A stretch of 22,528 nt of DNA from Brotonthovivens sp045629925. GTDB lineage: Bacteria > Bacillota > Clostridia > Lachnospirales > Lachnospiraceae. Position numbers and translations under genes: made by a program. The stretch covers positions 1 to 22,528 of the forward strand of contig JAZQSD010000102.1 in assembly GCA_045629925.1 (NCBI GenBank), read 5' to 3'. How positions within the stretch are numbered: position 1 is the stretch's first letter; every line of letters begins with the position of its first letter. Below, piece by piece: positions 7,600 to 15,105 of this stretch. A model generated the notes under the pieces. It saw only the letters and a program-made list of their open reading frames with translations. It was not told where the DNA came from and ran no database searches.

Positions 7600-8319
7600 A
7601 TGACAGCAGTGGAACAGTTAAAACAGATTGTAAAAGAATCCGACAACATCGTTTTTTTTGGCGGCGCGGGAGTGAGCACAGAGTCGGGAATCCCAGATTT
7701 TAGAAGTGTGGACGGGCTCTATAATCAGAAGTATGACTATCCGCCGGAAACAATCTTAAGCCATACGTTTTTTATGAAAAAACCAGAAGAGTTTTATCGA
7801 TTTTACAGAGATAAGATGCTTTGTTTGGATGCGAAACCAAATGCAGCCCATCTGAAATTGGCAGAACTGGAGGCGGCGGGGAAGCTGAAAGCTGTGATCA
7901 CACAGAATATTGATGGTTTGCATCAGGCGGCGGGAAGCAAGCGTGTTATGGAACTGCATGGAAGTGTTCTGCGCAACTATTGCATGAGATGCGGTAAGTT
8001 CTACAGTGCAGAGGACATCCTTCACAGCAGCGGTGTGCCACGGTGTGAGTGCGGAGGTATGGTAAAACCAGATGTTGTTTTGTATGAAGAGGGTCTTGAT
8101 AACCAGTGTATAGAGGATTCTATCTATGCTATCAGAAACGCAGATGTGCTGATTATCGGCGGAACCAGCTTAGCGGTATATCCAGCGGCAGGGCTTATCG
8201 ATTATTACAGAGGCAACAAGCTGATTCTTGTAAACAAATCTTCTACACCGAGAGACAAAAATGCGGACTTGCTTGTGCAGGGAGCAATCGGCGAGATCTT
8301 CTCTCAGCTGGAAGTATAA
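7600..8319 (+). CDS. cobB: NAD-dependent protein deacylase (sirtuin, SIR2 family)
   Basis: 239-residue cytosolic sirtuin that removes acyl groups from lysine using NAD+. The start is ATG 7600 because GGAGG lies 7 bases upstream; an in-frame TTG at 7549 and an ATG at 7594 are less well placed. NAD-binding GGAGVSTESGIPDFRS (21-36), TQNIDGLH (101-108), catalytic His120 in ELHGS, and a four-cysteine zinc site (C128, C131, C149, C151) are all intact. The acyl-pocket segment reads EFYRFYRDKM, so by hand alignment the Arg of the YxxR desuccinylase motif is Tyr69 here; deacetylase rather than desuccinylase activity is the simpler guess. A DUF951 gene follows after 17 bases, probably on the same transcript. 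Confidence 0.93.
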   Translation: MTAVEQLKQIVKESDNIVFFGGAGVSTESGIPDFRSVDGLYNQKYDYPPETILSHTFFMKKPEEFYRFYRDKMLCLDAKPNAAHLKLAELEAAGKLKAVITQNIDGLHQAAGSKRVMELHGSVLRNYCMRCGKFYSAEDILHSSGVPRCECGGMVKPDVVLYEEGLDNQCIEDSIYAIRNADVLIIGGTSLAVYPAAGLIDYYRGNKLILVNKSSTPRDKNADLLVQGAIGEIFSQLEV

Positions 8320-8336
8320 TTATAAGGAAGAAACAC

Positions 8337-8528
8337 ATGTTAAATTATGAAGTGGGAGATGTGGTAACCCTGAAGAAAAAGCATCCATGCGGCAGTTTCG
8401 ATTGGGAGATTTTGCGAGTTGGAGCGGATTTTAGATTAAAGTGTCAGGGCTGCGGACATCAGATTATGATACAGCGAAAAGTCGTTGAAAAAAGCACAAA
8501 AAAATTAATAAAAAAGCTTGAATCTTGA
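8337..8528 (+). CDS. DUF951 (YyzM-like) small protein
   Basis: 63-residue protein beginning MLNYEVGDVVTLKKKHPCGS. It matches the DUF951/YyzM family, whose function is unknown. The fold is probably an SH3-like barrel: it has a VGDVVTLKK strand, a single Cys18 in HPCGS and a CxxC pair (C36, C39) in KCQGCGH, so a zinc site is possible. The ATG at 8337 has AAGGAAG upstream; the frame is open further back into the sirtuin gene but that part is a shadow. In Bacillus, yyzM also lies near the rpsF-ssb-rpsR region, which supports the assignment. The Lys-rich C-terminus ends immediately before the rpsF leader. Confidence 0.85.
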   Translation: MLNYEVGDVVTLKKKHPCGSFDWEILRVGADFRLKCQGCGHQIMIQRKVVEKSTKKLIKKLES

Positions 8529-8577
8529 TTTTGAATATGATAACATATCTATTCGTGACAGATTATAAATTTCCTTG

Positions 8578-8597
8578 CTCATTACCTAGTTAGTGGG
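8578..8597 (+). promoter_or_regulatory. Hairpin in rpsF leader, possible S6:S18 autoregulatory element
   Basis: In the 96-base gap before rpsF, CTCATTA (8578-8584) can pair with TAGTGGG (8591-8597), including two U-G pairs, around a 6-base loop CCTAGT. rpsF leaders in many bacteria carry an S6:S18-binding hairpin. I could not find the conserved CCG bulge with certainty, so this is only a candidate. I saw no convincing -35/-10 pair in the gap. Confidence 0.3.
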
Positions 8598-8624
8598 CCA
8601 GAGACCAAAAGGAGGTACATTCGC

Positions 8625-8912
8625 ATGAACAAGTATGAATTAGCACTGATTGTTAATGCAAAAATCGAAGATGATGCGAGAACAGCTACTGTAGAAAAAG
8701 CAAAAGAATATATTGCTCGTTTCGGCGGTGTTGTTACAGAAGTAGAAGACTGGGGTAAGAGAAAATTAGCTTACGAAATCCAGAAAATGACAGAAGGCTA
8801 CTACTACTTCATTCAGTTCGAAGCTGCATCAACAGTTCCTGGTGAATTAGAACAGCGCGCTCGTATTATGGACAACGTACTCAGATTCTTATGCGTTAAA
8901 AAAGAAGCATAA
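8625..8912 (+). CDS. rpsF: 30S ribosomal protein S6
   Basis: 95-residue S6, which binds 16S rRNA with S18 on the 30S platform. Typical features are MNKYELALIVN, the central VEDWGKRKLAYEIQKMTEGYYYFIQFEA and a short C-terminal helix; there is no long acidic tail as in Escherichia coli. AAAGGAGG stands 8 bases before the ATG. It is the first gene of the rpsF-ssb-rpsR operon. Confidence 0.97.
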   Translation: MNKYELALIVNAKIEDDARTATVEKAKEYIARFGGVVTEVEDWGKRKLAYEIQKMTEGYYYFIQFEAASTVPGELEQRARIMDNVLRFLCVKKEA

Positions 8913-8947
8913 TTGTTTTTTTCTTAAGAGAAAAGGAGTGACATTAA

Positions 8948-9385
8948 ATGAATAAAGTCATTTTAATGGGACGTTTGACCAGAGATCCTGAAGTAAGATA
9001 CTCTCAGGGTGAACAGTCAACAGCAGTTGCAAGATATACAATCGCCGTAGACAGAAGATTCAGACGTGATGGTGATACACAGTCAGCAGATTTCATTGGC
9101 TGCGTAGCATTTGGCCGTCAGGCTGAGTTTGCTGAAAAGTATTTCCGCAAGGGTACAAAGATCGCAGTTGTTGGTCGTATCCAGACAGGAAGCTACACAA
9201 ACAAAGACGGACAGAGAGTATATACAACAGACGTTGTTGTTGAGGAACAAGAGTTTGCTGAAAGCAAAGCTGCAAATGCAGACGGCGGTTTTCAGCCAGC
9301 TGACAGACCATCACCAGTGAATGCATTTGGCGATGGCTTCATGAATATTCCAGACGGAATTGATGAAGAATTACCATTTAACTAA
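8948..9385 (+). CDS. ssb: Single-stranded DNA-binding protein
   Basis: 145-residue SSB. The OB-fold occupies about residues 1-105 (MNKVILMGRLTRDPEVRYS, then VGRIQTGSYTNKDGQRVYTTDVVVEE). A flexible linker follows, then the acidic protein-docking tip GIDEELPFN. The tip normally ends in Pro-Phe; one extra Asn follows here. It binds and protects ssDNA and recruits replication and repair proteins. Strong AAAGGAG site. Placed between rpsF and rpsR exactly as in Bacillus. Confidence 0.97.
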   Translation: MNKVILMGRLTRDPEVRYSQGEQSTAVARYTIAVDRRFRRDGDTQSADFIGCVAFGRQAEFAEKYFRKGTKIAVVGRIQTGSYTNKDGQRVYTTDVVVEEQEFAESKAANADGGFQPADRPSPVNAFGDGFMNIPDGIDEELPFN

Positions 9386-9402
9386 ATAGGAGGTTAACAA
9401 TC

Positions 9403-9663
9403 ATGGCTTACAATAAAGAAGCAAAAGGCGATTCTCCAATGAAGAGAAGAGGCGGACGCAGACGTAAAAAAGTATGTGTATTCTGCGGTAAAGATAATGT
9501 TATCGATTACAAAGATACAAACAAATTAAAAAGATACATCTCTGAAAGAGGTAAAATTCTTCCAAGAAGAATCACAGGCAACTGTGCAAAACATCAGAGA
9601 GCTCTCACTGTAGCAATCAAGAGAGCACGTCACGTAGCATTAATGCCATACGTATGTGATTAA
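9403..9663 (+). CDS. rpsR: 30S ribosomal protein S18
   Basis: 86-residue S18. A basic N-terminal extension RRGGRRRKKVCVFCGK with a CxxC pair (V-C-V-F-C-G, the zinc-binding type) is followed by the conserved NKLKRYISERGKILPRRITGNCAKHQRALTVAIKRARH core. It partners S6 on the 30S platform. AGGAGG precedes the ATG by 10 bases. Last gene of the operon, with a terminator 37 bases downstream. Confidence 0.97.
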   Translation: MAYNKEAKGDSPMKRRGGRRRKKVCVFCGKDNVIDYKDTNKLKRYISERGKILPRRITGNCAKHQRALTVAIKRARHVALMPYVCD

Positions 9664-9699
9664 TAAGAATCTGCGTATATAACGTGTGAATGAATTAAG

Positions 9700-9737
9700 A
9701 CCGATAGACCTTGAAATATAGGTTTATCGGTTTTTTT
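9700..9737 (+). terminator. Intrinsic terminator of the rpsF-ssb-rpsR operon
   Basis: 12-bp stem ACCGATAGACCT (9700-9711) / AGGTTTATCGGT (9720-9731) with one G-U pair and an 8-base loop, running into seven T (9731-9737). Confidence 0.93.
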
Positions 9738-9755
9738 ATTTGTCCAACAAACCAT

Positions 9756-9784
9756 TTGGATAATTCCGACAATTGGAGTATACT
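9756..9784 (+). promoter_or_regulatory. Promoter of the GNAT-MATE pair
   Basis: -35 TTGGAT (9756-9761), 17-base spacer, -10 TATACT (9779-9784), just after the rpsR terminator. A start near 9791 excludes the upstream in-frame TTG at 9773. Confidence 0.65.
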
Positions 9785-9820
9785 GTAAGGAGCGCAAGAA
9801 AAAGGAAAGGTGTGATTCTT

Positions 9821-10411
9821 ATGACGACATCTTATGCAGAAAATATAAAAATTCGCACAGCTACTTTGGATGATGCCAAAGAGATGCTGGAAATCTATAG
9901 AGACTATGCAGAAAACACAGTGCTTACTTTTGAATATGCGGCTCCTTCTTTGGAAGAGTTTAAGGGGCGAATCTGTAAAGTGACAGAGCGATATCCGTAT
10001 TTAGTGGCGGAGTCAGATGGACAGATTCTTGGATTTGCATACGCAAGTGTGTTCCGGGCTCGTCCAGCCTATGACTGGGGAGTGGAGACAACCATTTATC
10101 TTAATCGCAGGGTTAGAAAGCAGGGCATTGGCAGAGCTTTGTATGATAGGCTGGCGGAGGTGTTGGCGACCCAGGGCTTGATTAAGATGGTGGCTTGTAT
10201 TACATATCCGGTAGACGAACTTTCTAATTTTGGCAGCATGCAGTTTCATGAGAAACTGGGTTATCGTCTGGCAGGTCGATTGTCTTGCAGCGGTTATAAG
10301 CTTGGCAAGTGGTATGATACTATTTATATGGAGAAGTTTATCGGAGAACCAAAGGAAGAAGCTCCGCCAATCAGGACCTTCAATGAAGTGAGAGAGCAGT
10401 TTGGATTATAG
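9821..10411 (+). CDS. GNAT N-acetyltransferase, phosphinothricin acetyltransferase-like
   Basis: 196-residue acetyl-CoA-dependent N-acetyltransferase of the Pat/YncA group; relatives acetylate phosphinothricin, methionine sulfone/sulfoximine or other amino-acid-like substrates. Family signatures are TVLTFEYAAPSLEEF (33-47), RPAYDWGVETTIYL (81-94), the acetyl-CoA loop RKQGIGRAL (99-107) and the C-terminal SGYKLGKWYDTIYMEK (157-172). The start is ATG 9821; a GTG at 9812 (AGGA 5 bases upstream) is an alternative that would add three residues. About 20 residues after the domain (EPKEEAPPIRTFNEV...) are unusual tail sequence. The stop is 12 bases before the MATE gene, suggesting detoxification by acetylation plus export, though the substrate is unknown. 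Confidence 0.87.
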   Translation: MTTSYAENIKIRTATLDDAKEMLEIYRDYAENTVLTFEYAAPSLEEFKGRICKVTERYPYLVAESDGQILGFAYASVFRARPAYDWGVETTIYLNRRVRKQGIGRALYDRLAEVLATQGLIKMVACITYPVDELSNFGSMQFHEKLGYRLAGRLSCSGYKLGKWYDTIYMEKFIGEPKEEAPPIRTFNEVREQFGL

Positions 10412-10423
10412 GAGGCGATGGAT

Positions 10424-11785
10424 ATGTCATCATCTTCAGGTGCAGTACGAATGACAGATGGTGCAATCTGGAAGCGAATTCTAGTGTTTGCAATCCCTAT
10501 CTTTTGGGGGAATTTATTTCAACAATTATATACAACAGCGGATACACTGATTGTGGCGAATTTTCTCGGAAGCGATGCCTTGGCAGCGGTTAGCTCATCA
10601 GGCAGTTTGATCTACCTGATGGTAGGATTTTTCCAAGGTGTTTTTATTGGCGCAGGTGTGGTTATATCTCGATATTTTGGTGCGAAAAGAGCAGATGCCT
10701 TGCACAAAGCGGTGCATACGACAGCGGCCTTGGGAATTATCTGTGGTGTAATCCTTACGGTGGTCGGCGTGTTACTGGCGCCGGTGATCCTAAGGCTTAT
10801 GGGAACTCCGATAGAAGTTCTGCCAAATTCTTTAGTTTATTTTCGAATTTATTTTTCAGGCTCTTTGGGGTTTGTTCTTTACAATTGTTTTGTTGGCATT
10901 CTGCAGGCAGTTGGCGACAGCAAGCATCCGTTGGTCTATCTGGTCATTTCTTCAGTGATAAATGTTGGATTAGACCTTTTGTTTATTGGCGTGTTGGGGT
11001 TAGGTGTTGGTTCTGCTGCGCTGGCCACAATTATTTCTCAGTGTTTTAGCGCAATGCTGTGTTTGATTCAGCTGCTTAGAAGTCCGGATGAGTTTAGGCT
11101 GGTTTTAAAAAAGATTCGAATCCACAAAGAACTGTTTGGAATGATTATCAAAAATGGGGTGCCTTCGGGAATTCAAAACTCTATTATTTCCATAGCAAAT
11201 GTGTTTGTTCAGTCTAATATTAATGCATTTGGAGCAATTGCTGTTGCTGGGTGTGGAGCTTATTCTACGATACAGGGCTTTGCCTTTTTGCCGGTAATCT
11301 GTTTTACCATGGCCATGTTTACTTTTGTCAGCCAGAATCTAGGAGCAGAAGAATACGACAGAGTAAGAAAAGGCACTCGATTTGGATTGTTGTGCTGCTG
11401 TTTGATTGCTGAGGTAATCGGTATTGTGACCCATGTTTTTGCTCCACAATTATTAGCGTTCTTTAGTTCGGATCCGATGGTTATTCAATATGGTGTGGAG
11501 TATTGCCGCTGTAATGGTGTGTTTTTCTTCTTGCTGGCTATGTCCCATTGTATGGCGTCCATCTTTAGAGGTGCAGGCAAGGCAATAGTGCCAATGTTTG
11601 TTATGATGATCTTCTGGTGTGGTGTGCGAATTGCTTACATTGCTCTTACGGTACAGATAATTCCAGACATTCACGTAGTGTACTGGGCTTACCCATTGAC
11701 GTGGACCTTAAGTTCGATATTCTTTTTGGTATATTATTTTAAGGTGGATTGGATGCATGGGCGAGATACCCAGCTGTATGTTTAG
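10424..11785 (+). CDS. MATE-family efflux transporter
   Basis: Multidrug and toxin extrusion transporter, 453 residues with about 12 hydrophobic helices, which exchanges cationic or drug substrates for Na+ or H+. Typical signals are IFWGNLFQQLYTTADTLIVANFLG near the N-terminus, SGSLIYLMVGFFQGVFIGAGVVISRYFGAK, and GVPSGIQNSIISIANVFVQSNINAFG in the second half, showing the internal two-fold repeat. The ATG at 10424 is preferred over 10418 because AGGAGG (10410-10415), overlapping the previous stop, is 8 rather than 2 bases away. It follows the GNAT gene in the same transcript and ends in a long hairpin. Substrate not predictable. Confidence 0.92.
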   Translation: MSSSSGAVRMTDGAIWKRILVFAIPIFWGNLFQQLYTTADTLIVANFLGSDALAAVSSSGSLIYLMVGFFQGVFIGAGVVISRYFGAKRADALHKAVHTTAALGIICGVILTVVGVLLAPVILRLMGTPIEVLPNSLVYFRIYFSGSLGFVLYNCFVGILQAVGDSKHPLVYLVISSVINVGLDLLFIGVLGLGVGSAALATIISQCFSAMLCLIQLLRSPDEFRLVLKKIRIHKELFGMIIKNGVPSGIQNSIISIANVFVQSNINAFGAIAVAGCGAYSTIQGFAFLPVICFTMAMFTFVSQNLGAEEYDRVRKGTRFGLLCCCLIAEVIGIVTHVFAPQLLAFFSSDPMVIQYGVEYCRCNGVFFFLLAMSHCMASIFRGAGKAIVPMFVMMIFWCGVRIAYIALTVQIIPDIHVVYWAYPLTWTLSSIFFLVYYFKVDWMHGRDTQLYV

Positions 11786-11822
11786 AACAAAGAAAGAATA
11801 AAAACAGAATTAAGAAGAAAAC

Positions 11823-11872
11823 AAAATCCCAGTGAAACTTTTTCCGGAAAGAAGCGTTTCACTGGGATTTTT
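11823..11872. terminator. Bidirectional terminator between the MATE gene and putP
   Basis: Perfect 16-bp stem AAAATCCCAGTGAAAC (11823-11838) / GTTTCACTGGGATTTT (11856-11871). It lies between convergent genes with T-rich flanks on both strands. Confidence 0.9.
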
Positions 11873-11891
11873 AAAAGGGTATTTGGTAAAA

Positions 11892-13424
11892 TTATGCCTG
11901 TTTTACACTGTCAAATTCATCCTGGATTTCCTGGGATGGAGCTTTTGTAAGTAAACTTACGATGATGATTGCTACACATGCAAGGATAAATGCTGGAAGC
12001 AGTTCGTAAATATCCCATGCACCGCCAAGTGGACGGATGAGGAATTTCCATAAGAATACCATTATGCCACCTACAATCATTCCGGCAAGGGCACCCCAGC
12101 GGTTGGAGCGTTTCCAGAATAATGCAAAGAGCATAACTGGTCCGAACGCGGCACCAAAGCCAGCCCAGGCAAAGGATACGATACGGAATACAGAACTGTC
12201 TGGATTCTTTGCTAAGAATACAGCAATAATCGCAATAATGATAACGGTAATTCTTGCAAATGCGATGCTGTGTTTTTTAGCAGCCTCAACTTTTGCGGCA
12301 TCATGCAGAATGTTCTGGGACATGCTAGAAGCAGCAGCTAAGAGCTGTGAATCTGCGGTGGACATTGTAGAGGCCAGAATACCTGAGAGAATAATGCCGG
12401 CTAAAATCACACAGATTACGCCATTCTGACTTAACAGCTCTGCAATTTTAATAATAATCTTTTCGGAATCTGCGCTGTTAAGCATTTCAAATGCGCCAGC
12501 GCCAGTCATAGCTCGACCGATAATACCGATCAGGATAGCAATAAACATTGCGATCACAACCCAGATGGAAGCAACGCGACGGGATAATTTTAATTTGTTT
12601 TCGTCTTCGATAGCCATAAATCTCAGCAGGATGTGAGGCATACCAAAGTAACCAAGTCCCCATGCCAAAGTGGAGAAGATTGTCAGGCCGCTGTAGGCGG
12701 TCATTGTATTTGTTGCCGGATCATGAACTTCAAACAGGGAGAAGAAACCTGTTAAAGAGCTGGCGTTATCGATAACTGCGTCAAAACCGCCGGCTACTTT
12801 CACACCAAAAGCAAGTACAATAACCAGGGCGATGGTCATAACAATACTTTGGATAAAGTCGGTTGTGCTGGCAGCAAGGAATCCGCCTAATGTAGTGTAT
12901 GCAATGATAATGATAGCAGCGATAATCATTGCTGGTAAGTATTGTACACCGAATATTGTTGAGAATAATTTTCCGCAGGCAGCAAATCCAGATGCTGTAT
13001 AAGGTACGAAAAAGATTACAATGATCAGGGCAGATACGATCAGCAGTGCATTGCTGTTGTCTCTATAACGATTTTTGAAGAAATCTGGGATCGTAATGGA
13101 GTTGTTGGCTTTGGCAGTATAGCGGCGCAGCCTTTTTGCAACGATCAGCCAGTTGATGTATGTACCAACGGCCAGACCAATCGCTGTCCAACCAGCTTCA
13201 GCAATACCAACCAGATAGGCTAATCCTGGAAGACCCATTAAGAGCCATCCGCTCATATCGGAAGCTTCTGCACTCATTGCGGTGACGAATGGGCCAAGCT
13301 TACGACCGCCCAGATAGAAGTCGCCTGCATCGTTATTTTTCTTAGAATAAAAAGCACCGATAATGATCATGCCGGCAATGTACAAGATCATAACGATTAA
13401 AATACCTATGGTCTGAGGTGTCAT
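11892..13424 (-). CDS. putP: Sodium/proline symporter
   Basis: 510-residue member of the sodium:solute symporter family, closest to PutP, which imports L-proline with Na+. N-terminal YLGGRKLGPFVTAMSAEASDMSGWLLMGLPG matches PutP nearly residue for residue: Arg41, Asp56 and Ser58 stand for the Escherichia coli residues R40, D55 and S57 of the Na+/proline site. The conserved ASTMSTADSQLL segment (Na+ ligands in helix 9) is also present. About 13 membrane helices. Start at 13424, with AAGGAGA 8 bases upstream; the open frame continues 50 codons further but that part spans the promoter and the murE terminator. Single-gene transcript. Proline uptake could serve osmoprotection or Stickland-type fermentation; no partner gene is nearby. 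Confidence 0.93.
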   Translation of the reverse strand: MTPQTIGILIVMILYIAGMIIIGAFYSKKNNDAGDFYLGGRKLGPFVTAMSAEASDMSGWLLMGLPGLAYLVGIAEAGWTAIGLAVGTYINWLIVAKRLRRYTAKANNSITIPDFFKNRYRDNSNALLIVSALIIVIFFVPYTASGFAACGKLFSTIFGVQYLPAMIIAAIIIIAYTTLGGFLAASTTDFIQSIVMTIALVIVLAFGVKVAGGFDAVIDNASSLTGFFSLFEVHDPATNTMTAYSGLTIFSTLAWGLGYFGMPHILLRFMAIEDENKLKLSRRVASIWVVIAMFIAILIGIIGRAMTGAGAFEMLNSADSEKIIIKIAELLSQNGVICVILAGIILSGILASTMSTADSQLLAAASSMSQNILHDAAKVEAAKKHSIAFARITVIIIAIIAVFLAKNPDSSVFRIVSFAWAGFGAAFGPVMLFALFWKRSNRWGALAGMIVGGIMVFLWKFLIRPLGGAWDIYELLPAFILACVAIIIVSLLTKAPSQEIQDEFDSVKQA

Positions 13425-13478
13425 AACAAATCTCTCCTTTTTTATAATGTGCGGAATCTGCAAAATAGAATTGAAACC

Positions 13479-13507
13479 ATCATAACACAAAAACTGCGAC
13501 ATGGCAA
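13479..13507 (-). promoter_or_regulatory. Promoter of putP
   Basis: Minus strand: -35 TTGCCA (13502-13507), 17-base spacer, extended -10 TG-T-TATGAT (hexamer 13479-13484). The leader is about 48 bases. Confidence 0.7.
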
Positions 13508-13539
13508 ACAAATAAAGCAGTAACGCGGTAAAGTGACAA

Positions 13540-13599
13540 AAACAAAAGAAACAGGTCTGCCTGGATTTCCGCAACGAAATTCAAAGGATAGACCTGTTT
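13540..13599 (-). terminator. Terminator of the dapF-murE operon
   Basis: 10-bp outer stem AAACAGGTCT (13549-13558) / AGACCTGTTT (13590-13599), with an inner ATTTC/GAAAT pairing. On the minus strand it is followed by CTTTTGTTTTTG. It lies between the murE stop and the putP promoter. Confidence 0.8.
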
Positions 13600-13617
13600 T
13601 TTGCAAAATAAGAATAA

Positions 13618-15084
13618 TTATTTAGATGCCACGTGTTCTTCCACCACTTCGCGATCGCTTAAGTGGTACTTCACACCTTCGATTTCCTGATAGTCTTCGT
13701 GGCCTTTGCCGGCGATAACGATAACATCACCTTCCTGGCCATGATCGATAGCATAAGCAATGGCTTCTTTTCGATCTTCGATCATGATATATTCGCCATC
13801 AGCTTTCTTTACGCCTTCGATAATGTCGGCAATGATATCTGCAGGTTTTTCGAAACGTGGATTGTCAGAAGTAATGATTGTAAGATCTGACATTCTAGAG
13901 GAAACTTCCCCCATCTCAAAACGGCGGGCACGAGCACGGTTGCCGCCACAGCCAAAGAGGGTTACCAACCGCTTAGGATTGTATTCTTTTAAAGATTTCA
14001 GCAAGCTTTCAAGACTCATGGCATTGTGTGCATAATCGATCATAAGTGTGAACTTGTCTGATGCTGGAACGATTTCTACACGGCCTTTTACCTGAACATC
14101 TCTCAATACATTCTGAATCAGCCCAAGGTCATCTGTAAAATGCAGGCAAACAGCGATGGCTGTCAAGGAATTGTACACGCTGAAACGGCCTGGGATGTCT
14201 ACTTCCACAGGCATATCCACTTTGCCAGTCATGTGATAACGGATGCCTAAAATGCCTGGTTTTGTAAACAGCTCTAAATTGTTTGCTTTTAAGTCGGCAG
14301 GATTTTCCAGTGCAAAAGTTTCTACCTGGCAAGTAGCCTGCTCGATGATGCGGTCCACATATGGGTCATCTGCATTGGCAATACCTACTTTACACTGTTT
14401 GAAAAGCATCGCTTTGCATTCTAAATAGTTGTCAAAGTCTGTATGTTCATTTGGACCAATGTGGTCTTCTGAAAGATTTGTGAAAATACCAAAGTCAAAA
14501 GTAAATCCAGAAACACGGTGGAGCATAAGTCCCTGAGAAGAAACTTCCATTACAACACATTTGCAGCCGGCTTCTACCATTTTGGCAAAAGATTCCTGAA
14601 GAATGTAGGATTCTGGAGTTGTGTTGTTGGCAGGAATATGTTCATCACCGATTATAGTTTCGATTGTTCCGATCAAACCTGTCTTAAGGCCGGTTTTTTC
14701 AAGGACGGATTTTACCATATAGGTAGTGGTAGTTTTGCCCTTTGTACCGGTAACACCGATGGTGGTCAGCTTTTCGGCAGGATTTCCAAAATAATCTGCA
14801 GACATACAAGCAAGAGCCAGACGGTTGTTGTCTGTCTGAATGACTGTAATATCAAAATCCTCTAACTGATCCAGAACGTTTCGTTCCACAACAATGGCAG
14901 CTGCGCCTTTCTGAGCTACATCCACTACAAAATCATGGGCATCTCGGGCAGTTCCGCTGATGCACACGAACACGTCTCCCGGAGCAACTTTTCTAGAGTC
15001 GTAAACAAGAGCATTGATTTCTGTATCAACAGTTCCTTTTAAACATTTGTATTCAAGTTTTGTAAGTAAGCTGGATAATTTCAT
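13618..15084 (-). CDS. murE: UDP-MurNAc-L-Ala-D-Glu:meso-diaminopimelate ligase (MurE), variant
   Basis: 488-residue ATP-dependent Mur ligase adding the third residue of the peptidoglycan stem peptide. Visible are the ATP loop TGTKGKTTT (112-120), NNTTPES (153-159) for UDP-MurNAc-dipeptide, the carbamylated-lysine position K224 in LECKAMLF, and DNPR (407-410), the signature for meso-DAP rather than lysine. Departures from common MurE are DYAHNAMSLE (350-359), where DYAHTPDALE is usual, and GGNRARARRFEMG in place of the usual GGDRD-x-RP-x-MG. This hints at a divergent paralogue; many Clostridia carry another murE in the division cluster. It follows dapF by 21 bases with AGGAG before the ATG, so the DAP epimerase and ligase are made together. 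Confidence 0.9.
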   Translation of the reverse strand: MKLSSLLTKLEYKCLKGTVDTEINALVYDSRKVAPGDVFVCISGTARDAHDFVVDVAQKGAAAIVVERNVLDQLEDFDITVIQTDNNRLALACMSADYFGNPAEKLTTIGVTGTKGKTTTTYMVKSVLEKTGLKTGLIGTIETIIGDEHIPANNTTPESYILQESFAKMVEAGCKCVVMEVSSQGLMLHRVSGFTFDFGIFTNLSEDHIGPNEHTDFDNYLECKAMLFKQCKVGIANADDPYVDRIIEQATCQVETFALENPADLKANNLELFTKPGILGIRYHMTGKVDMPVEVDIPGRFSVYNSLTAIAVCLHFTDDLGLIQNVLRDVQVKGRVEIVPASDKFTLMIDYAHNAMSLESLLKSLKEYNPKRLVTLFGCGGNRARARRFEMGEVSSRMSDLTIITSDNPRFEKPADIIADIIEGVKKADGEYIMIEDRKEAIAYAIDHGQEGDVIVIAGKGHEDYQEIEGVKYHLSDREVVEEHVASK

Positions 15085-15105
15085 AAGAGTCTCCTTCTTA
15101 TATAA

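Noticed and set aside
8106..8336. Upstream extension of the DUF951 frame into the sirtuin gene
   Set aside because: It overlaps the sirtuin in another frame; a good ribosome-binding site and the family's normal start are at 8337.
13425..13574. 50-codon N-terminal extension of putP
   Set aside because: It spans the putP promoter and part of the murE terminator, and PutP homologues start at the ATG at 13424.
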